From NCBI RefSeq assembly GCF_000719115.1, contig NZ_JOEA01000009.1, positions 434,001-498,000 on the forward strand: 64,000 bases of DNA. Direction: 5' to 3'. Positions 60,373 through 64,000 of this stretch are shown in pieces. The notes under the pieces were generated by a model. The model worked only from the letters and a program-made list of their open reading frames with translations, did not search any database and was not told the origin of the DNA. The position numbers and the translations under genes are program-made. Position 1 is the stretch's first letter, and each line of letters begins with the position of its first letter. This DNA is from Lentzea albidocapillata. GTDB lineage: Bacteria > Actinomycetota > Actinomycetes > Mycobacteriales > Pseudonocardiaceae.

Positions 60373-60882
60373 TCACGAACTCGGCATCTGTGGCGGACGA
60401 GTCACGCGCGCGAAAGCACACGGGCGTGGCAGGAACCGCCCAGTCCGCTGGGCATAGGACGGGTAGTCGGGAAACCGTCGCCGCAAGTGCGACTCTTCCC
60501 AGCGTGTCTTCACCACGATCACGACGACCAGTGCGATGAACACGACGGTCCGCAACACACCTGGGGCTACCAACGCCCACCCCAGCGCCGCTGCGAGCAA
60601 GCCCGTGTACATCGGATGACGCGAGAACCGATACGGCCCACTCGTCCGCAACTCCGCACGGCTGTTCGGCAACGGTGAGGCAGTCAGGCCCCGCCCCAGA
60701 ACCACGGCCGTCACGGCCATCAACACGACCCCGCCGACCACTGCTGCCCACCCTGCCCAACGCACCCTGTCAGGAGCGACCCAGCCACTCGCCGGCGCAA
60801 CGACCAAGGCGGCCAGGAGAACGACCTGCAGACTCACCAGCAGGGCCGCCACGCGCTTGTCGCGAGCTGGTTCCGACACCAT
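60373..60882 (-). CDS. Isoprenylcysteine carboxyl methyltransferase/PEMT-like membrane protein
   Basis: The 169-residue protein starts at ATG 60882 (GAGGTG five bases upstream). It has about four membrane helices and the SAM-binding signature of the ICMT/PEMT group: LRTSGPYRFSRHPMYTGLL near 82-100, then RWEESHLRRRFPDYPSYAQ near 130. In bacteria such proteins methylate small thiols or other acceptors at the membrane; a thiol-methylation role would fit its operator at 60919-60934. The substrate is not known. Confidence 0.88.
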   Translation of the reverse strand: MVSEPARDKRVAALLVSLQVVLLAALVVAPASGWVAPDRVRWAGWAAVVGGVVLMAVTAVVLGRGLTASPLPNSRAELRTSGPYRFSRHPMYTGLLAAALGWALVAPGVLRTVVFIALVVVIVVKTRWEESHLRRRFPDYPSYAQRTGRFLPRPCAFARVTRPPQMPSS

Positions 60883-60918
60883 CGCTGCACCTCGCTTCTT
60901 TCGACTACGGTTCTCAAA

Positions 60919-60934
60919 ATACCCAGCCGGGTAT
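60919..60934 (-). promoter_or_regulatory. CstR-type operator
   Basis: ATACCCAGCCGGGTAT has perfect six-base arms around four bases and lies 37 bases upstream of the methyltransferase start. Confidence 0.8.
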
Positions 60935-61242
60935 ATCAACCGCAGGTTTGATCCACGTGCGCGATCCTCCTGGCGGCGCCGCGATCTGCGGGAACGATGC
61001 CGAATCGTCCGAAATCTAAGATCATCCTCGTCGCCCGAAGGGACAGGGCTCCGGCTGGATGTCGCGCGGCGAGTGCGGCGACCAACGCAACGGTTGTTGG
61101 TCTGACGTTTCTCTGGAAGCGGCACCTCACCCCGTACGCAAGTCCTTCGACGTCTTACGACCGTTGCGCGTGAGTCCGGGAATGCGCACAACGCGGAGAT
61201 TAGGGGATGAACCCCTGAGATCTTCCAATTGTCAGCGGATTC
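60935..61242. other. Intergenic region with an imperfect hairpin
   Basis: No gene is supported. At 61080-61102 GACCAACGCAAC and GTTGTTGGTC pair with one bulged base and could form a weak terminator between the unit read leftwards from 61637 and the methyltransferase promoter. Confidence 0.4.
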
Positions 61243-61422
61243 TCACGCCATCGAGTGAGGTCGTGAACCTGGCTCGTCACTGCATGGAGGCGTGTCCCGC
61301 TGCAGCGCGGTGTGGCTAAGCTCGTTGGCGTAGAAGTTCAGAAACTGAAGGTTGAGGCCTCCGCTGGCCCACCCGTCTTGCTGTGCAGTTTCAACCAGCT
61401 CGCGGAAACTAGCCGTGTTCAA
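61243..61422 (-). CDS. Very small protein coupled by a TTGA overlap
   Basis: A 59-residue reading frame starts at TTG 61422, which overlaps the stop of the gene before it (TTGA), with AGAGGAAA upstream. It reads NTASFRELVETAQQDGW then ASGGLNLQFLNFYANELSH, clearly protein-like and acidic-amphipathic at the N-terminal half. The C-terminal 20 residues are Pro/Ser-rich. Function unknown; the start ending in an overlap makes coupled translation likely. Confidence 0.5.
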   Translation of the reverse strand: MNTASFRELVETAQQDGWASGGLNLQFLNFYANELSHTALQRDTPPCSDEPGSRPHSMA

Positions 61423-61637
61423 TGTTTCCTCTCGGTCGGTGCTGAGTGTGCGTAGATATAGCCGACAATGATTCCGGTCTGACGCAAGGCGCGAGGGTTG
61501 CCGCGCAGTCTCGTTCGAGTCAGCACTTCGTCGGTAACTTCCTTCTGCTGCCGCGTACCACCGACATACAAGGGGCTGATCACGACGAGCCCCGCGTCCG
61601 CGCGGATGACGTCGGGCAGAGGGTCGGCTGCTGGCAT
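61419..61637 (-). CDS. Small hypothetical protein
   Basis: The 72-residue product starts at ATG 61637 after GGAGGAGA. It reads LVVISPLYVGGTRQQKEVTD and ALRQTGIIVGYIYAHSAP, with no membrane helix or metal motif. The frame is open to GTG 61865, directly after the ARH stop, which would give 148 residues, but no ribosome site is seen there. It forms a pair with the 59-residue gene that follows. Confidence 0.5.
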   Translation of the reverse strand: MPAADPLPDVIRADAGLVVISPLYVGGTRQQKEVTDEVLTRTRLRGNPRALRQTGIIVGYIYAHSAPTERKH

Positions 61638-61865
61638 CGTGTCTCCTCCGCTGCCTGAGATCAATACTGACTCTGGCAGCCCGGATGAGCGATGATCAAT
61701 CGAGTTTCGCGAGACCGACTGTGTGGCGGAGTCGTTGTCCTGCAAGAGTTCCACCTCGGCGACGGCGAGCATGCCGGACATCAGGAACTCGTCGTTGAAC
61801 TTGATCCGTGGCGCTCCGGCCACTGCGCGCTGGCGAAGCACAGTCAAGCTCTTGGGGATGAGCAC

Positions 61866-62822
61866 TCAAGCGTTGGGCAGCTTCGTGGCGGCGAGTTGGT
61901 CGGCGAGTCGGTACAGCGCTGCTGCGGTGGGGAAGCGGCGCAGCCAGGACTGGGGAAACGCGGTGCCGCCGGAGCGTGCGCCGGCGAGAGTTCCAGCCAT
62001 GCTGGCGATGGTGTCGGTGGCACCTCCGGCCCGGACCGCGTAGCGGATGGCGTCGGCGGGATCGTCCGGGTTGCGCAGAAATGCCAGCAGTGCGAGGGGG
62101 ACCGACCCGAGAGCGGAGCTGTCGTTGCCCAGGATTCGGGCGGCACGCGCGGGATCGGCGCTGTCTGCGAGACGGCTGACGCGGTCGAGCTGTTCGCGCC
62201 ACAGTTGTGACGGCAGCACTTCGACGATGTCGCGGAGGAACTGATAGCTGTCCAGCGACTGAGCAGGGTTGCTGTGCAGCGCGAGGTAGACGGCGGCTGC
62301 CTGGCATTCGGCGCCGTGTCTGCCGTGGGCGTGAGCGTGGGTGATGGCGGCACTGCGGAGCGCGAGTTTCCTGGTCTGCTGCACGCTGGTGCCCACCAGC
62401 GCAACGGGTGCGACGCGTGCGGCAGCGCCGTTGCCCTGCGAGGCCTGCGCTTGCAGGAACGCCTTCGCGGCGCTGCTCCACGCCACGCCCGCGTGCAGCA
62501 GGCCGAACACCGGCGGGGTGCCGGAGTCGAAGCCCCGCCATGGTTCGCGTTTCCACGCCGCGGCGAACTCGCGGGCGAGCGCGTTCTCGTCGAGGACGTC
62601 GGTGTCGTGCCCGGCGGCGAGGTGTTCGGCCAGCACGATGGTGAGCACGGTGTCGTCGGTGTGCACCAGCTGGCTCGGTGCGCGTTCTTCGGCGGCCAGG
62701 GTGTCGGCGTCCACGGTGGTGTGGCCTTGGAACGGTGCGCCGAGTGCGTCGCCGAGCCCGGCGCCCAGCAGCAGCCCGCGGCGTTTGTCCGCATGAGTGA
62801 CGTGAGTGGTGGAGGCGGTCAT
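61866..62822 (-). CDS. ADP-ribosylglycohydrolase (ARH/DraG family)
   Basis: These enzymes remove ADP-ribose from modified proteins or small molecules. The 318-residue protein has the two metal-binding motifs: HTDDTVLTIVLAEH (T55, D56, D57) and GGATDTIASMAGTLAGA (~268-284), plus LLLGAGLGDALGAPF at the N-terminus. The fold is complete. It is coupled to the upstream gene by ATGA overlap at 62819-62822. No ADP-ribosyltransferase is seen in the window. Confidence 0.93.
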   Translation of the reverse strand: MTASTTHVTHADKRRGLLLGAGLGDALGAPFQGHTTVDADTLAAEERAPSQLVHTDDTVLTIVLAEHLAAGHDTDVLDENALAREFAAAWKREPWRGFDSGTPPVFGLLHAGVAWSSAAKAFLQAQASQGNGAAARVAPVALVGTSVQQTRKLALRSAAITHAHAHGRHGAECQAAAVYLALHSNPAQSLDSYQFLRDIVEVLPSQLWREQLDRVSRLADSADPARAARILGNDSSALGSVPLALLAFLRNPDDPADAIRYAVRAGGATDTIASMAGTLAGARSGGTAFPQSWLRRFPTAAALYRLADQLAATKLPNA

Positions 62823-63559
62823 CGAAGATCACCAGATTTCAGTGCGGCGTTGTGGAGCACGATTCGGTAGAGCGGCTGCGCGGGGCCGATCCGGTGCGTT
62901 CCCGCGGGGAAGAGATCGGTTACGCCGTCGACGGTCGAGAGGACCGGAGCGGCCAGGCGCACGGTCAGTGGTTCGCGAAGAGGCCGGATCGGGCCGGCCT
63001 CCTCGCTCACCGCGCAGGCCAGCATGCCGCCGGGGATCGGGCTGACCGCCAGCGCTCGGGCTTCCTGAGCGAAGGCGCCGGAGGCGGTCGAGCAGTGCAT
63101 GCGTCCGGCGAAGTGGGCTGCCTGCAGCACCGTGCAGGTCCTACCCTCGCCGAACTCGACGGTCAGCGCCGGTTCCGGCTGCAGCAGCAACCGGAGAGAC
63201 TCGTCCAGGTCGAACACGTCGGGAAGGACCACCGGAGCGTTCCAGGCCGCGGCACACCGCTGAGCCGAAAGGGAGACGGCTGGTGTCGCGGCGACGACCA
63301 GTCTCACTCGCCGGGCGCGCGGTGTCCGGCCGAACACCGGCGCGGGGGAGACGTCGAGCAGGTCGAGCCCGGCGTGCTCGGCCAGCGTGCGCAGTCCCTG
63401 CAGGACATCCAGGCTGGTGGTGTCGGTTTCCCGAACCAGCGCGATGACGCCACCTCGGGCGATGGCGAGCGGTGCGGGATGAGGGCGTCGGCCGGCGGTG
63501 GCGGCGAGCAGCATCCGCACGGCGGCGACCGGGGGCGGTTCGGCGGTGGGACGGGCCAA
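62819..63559 (-). CDS. Hypothetical protein in the ARH operon
   Basis: The 246-residue protein is soluble with no signal peptide or membrane helix. It contains PLAIARGGVIALVRETD and QAAHFAGRMHCSTASGAF, and ends LYRIVLHNAALKSGD. I do not recognise it. Because it is translationally coupled to the ARH, it may supply specificity or bind the ADP-ribosylated target. Start ATG/GTG at 63559 has GGATC upstream only, so it may be a few codons off. Confidence 0.6.
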   Translation of the reverse strand: MARPTAEPPPVAAVRMLLAATAGRRPHPAPLAIARGGVIALVRETDTTSLDVLQGLRTLAEHAGLDLLDVSPAPVFGRTPRARRVRLVVAATPAVSLSAQRCAAAWNAPVVLPDVFDLDESLRLLLQPEPALTVEFGEGRTCTVLQAAHFAGRMHCSTASGAFAQEARALAVSPIPGGMLACAVSEEAGPIRPLREPLTVRLAAPVLSTVDGVTDLFPAGTHRIGPAQPLYRIVLHNAALKSGDLR

Positions 63560-63607
63560 GGATCTCCGTTCGCGGGAAGCCTGCTCGGACGAGGGGAGGC
63601 TGGTGGT

Positions 63608-63844
63608 TCAGTCCGCTGTGTACGGCAGATCCGGCAGGTTGGCCAGGACGTCCATGACGGAGACGTAGGAGCGCTCGGACAACTGAACCAGCGCGGCGAA
63701 GACAGCGGGCCGGGCCTGGCAACGCAGGGCCGCGTCCAGCAAATCTGTCACAGTGGCGGCGCCGGAGAGAAAGGCGTCCTCGACACAGTCGATGATCTCG
63801 GTCTGCGTCAGAACGGGTTCGCTCGTGGTAGGCACGGCTTCCAT
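63608..63844 (-). CDS. DUF2795-like small protein
   Basis: The 78-residue protein is helical and acidic (TEIIDCVEDAFLSGAATVTD, LLDAALRCQARPAVFAALVQ) and resembles DUF2795-type proteins. It heads the operon with the hypothetical and ARH genes (48 bases spacing). A palindromic region precedes it. Confidence 0.6.
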   Translation of the reverse strand: MEAVPTTSEPVLTQTEIIDCVEDAFLSGAATVTDLLDAALRCQARPAVFAALVQLSERSYVSVMDVLANLPDLPYTAD

Positions 63845-63850
63845 GACCCT

Positions 63851-63883
63851 GACTCTACTCTAACGTTAGTGTCGTGTAGAGTC
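63851..63883. promoter_or_regulatory. Candidate operator upstream of the ARH operon
   Basis: CTAACGTTAG (63860-63869) is a perfect 10-bp palindrome, flanked by GACTCTAC (63851-63858) and GTAGAGTC (63876-63883), themselves exact complements. Such nested repeats 10-40 bases before a start suit a dimeric repressor. Confidence 0.55.
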
Positions 63884-63906
63884 CGTTTCGCCTGTTATGG
63901 GCGAAT

Positions 63907-63942
63907 GCGAAGGGGTGGCACCTGCAGATGCCGCCCCTTCGC
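63907..63942. terminator. 14-bp hairpin, probable bidirectional terminator
   Basis: GCGAAGGGGTGGCA (63907-63920) pairs with TGCCGCCCCTTCGC (63929-63942) with one G-T wobble and an eight-base loop. It sits between the partial gene at the right edge and the ARH operon promoter. Confidence 0.7.
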
Positions 63943-63946
63943 GTTG

Positions 63947-64000
63947 TCAGTGTGATCCGGCGAGCTGTCCTGACAGCTTGGTGTGCAATCGCTCGCTGTG
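63947..64000 (-). CDS. 3' end of a minus-strand gene (cut by window edge)
   Basis: Seventeen codons then TGA at 63947-63949 are in frame to the window end and read HSERLHTKLSGQLAGSH. The hairpin at 63907-63942 follows at once, as expected after a stop. Identity unknown. Confidence 0.4.
   Translation of the reverse strand, partial: HSERLHTKLSGQLAGSH

Noticed and set aside
61696..62832. 378-residue frame on the ARH gene strand
   Set aside because: Arg-rich shadow; the 61866-62822 frame has both ARH metal motifs.

Overview
The window is high-GC DNA with frequent GTG starts, strong GGAGG or GGGGGA ribosome binding sites, dense ATGA/GTGA overlaps, a WhiB protein, several XRE regulators with DUF5753 or TPR tails, DUF3558-type lipoproteins and actinobacterial-style conjugation genes. 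I read it as an actinomycete, most likely of the Pseudonocardiaceae or a close relative. The species cannot be named from the sequence. The first ~35 kb look like part of a conjugative element (ICE or plasmid). No integrase, replication initiator or att site is visible, so its limits probably lie outside or are lost.

Layout. 1-7.3 kb: the tail of an unknown gene, a small coiled-coil protein, an inverted-repeat block that is a good oriT candidate, a MobF/TrwC relaxase-helicase and a DUF5677-like protein. 7.3-20.4 kb: one long minus-strand operon for a mating channel, containing a VirD4-type coupling ATPase, a VirB4-type ATPase, a WhiB regulator, an SCO6880-like protein, a VirB6/TrbL-like membrane protein, a VirB8-like protein, a small two-helix protein, a ParA/MinD-like protein with an altered P-loop, a lysozyme/NlpC wall hydrolase and a lipoprotein. 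20.4-25 kb: cargo, with a GP88-like protein, a YczE-type membrane protein and an inositol-phosphatase-family enzyme, then a thioesterase, a GNAT and an unknown protein. 25-35 kb: exported proteins, including two L,D-transpeptidase paralogues (one lacking catalytic residues), three DUF3558-like proteins, a sedolisin and a lipoprotein.

35.5-53.5 kb is a regulatory region. It holds a large STAND/LuxR regulator, a double-HTH regulator coupled to an ImmA/IrrE protease and a seven-helix membrane protein, and a run of HTH-TPR and XRE-DUF5753 regulators interleaved with two paralogous NUDIX enzymes, an HAD phosphatase, a hexapeptide acyltransferase and an acyl-CoA dehydrogenase. Two of the HTH-TPR genes share promoter and DNA-binding domain but not effector domain. 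53.5-55.1 kb is decayed DNA with an HNH fragment and a DUF2243 fragment that meet tail to tail.

55.2-61 kb is a sulfur or persulfide stress locus built like the staphylococcal cst operon: a CsoR/CstR-family repressor without the copper-site histidine, a TauE/SafE exporter, a rhodanese, and a persulfide-dioxygenase/rhodanese fusion. Six copies of an ATACCC-N4-GGGTAT operator sit before five transcription units and tie in further genes (DUF302, small membrane proteins, a small Cys-rich protein, a membrane methyltransferase). 61.2-64 kb holds two tiny coupled genes and an operon with an ADP-ribosylglycohydrolase, ending at a bidirectional terminator.
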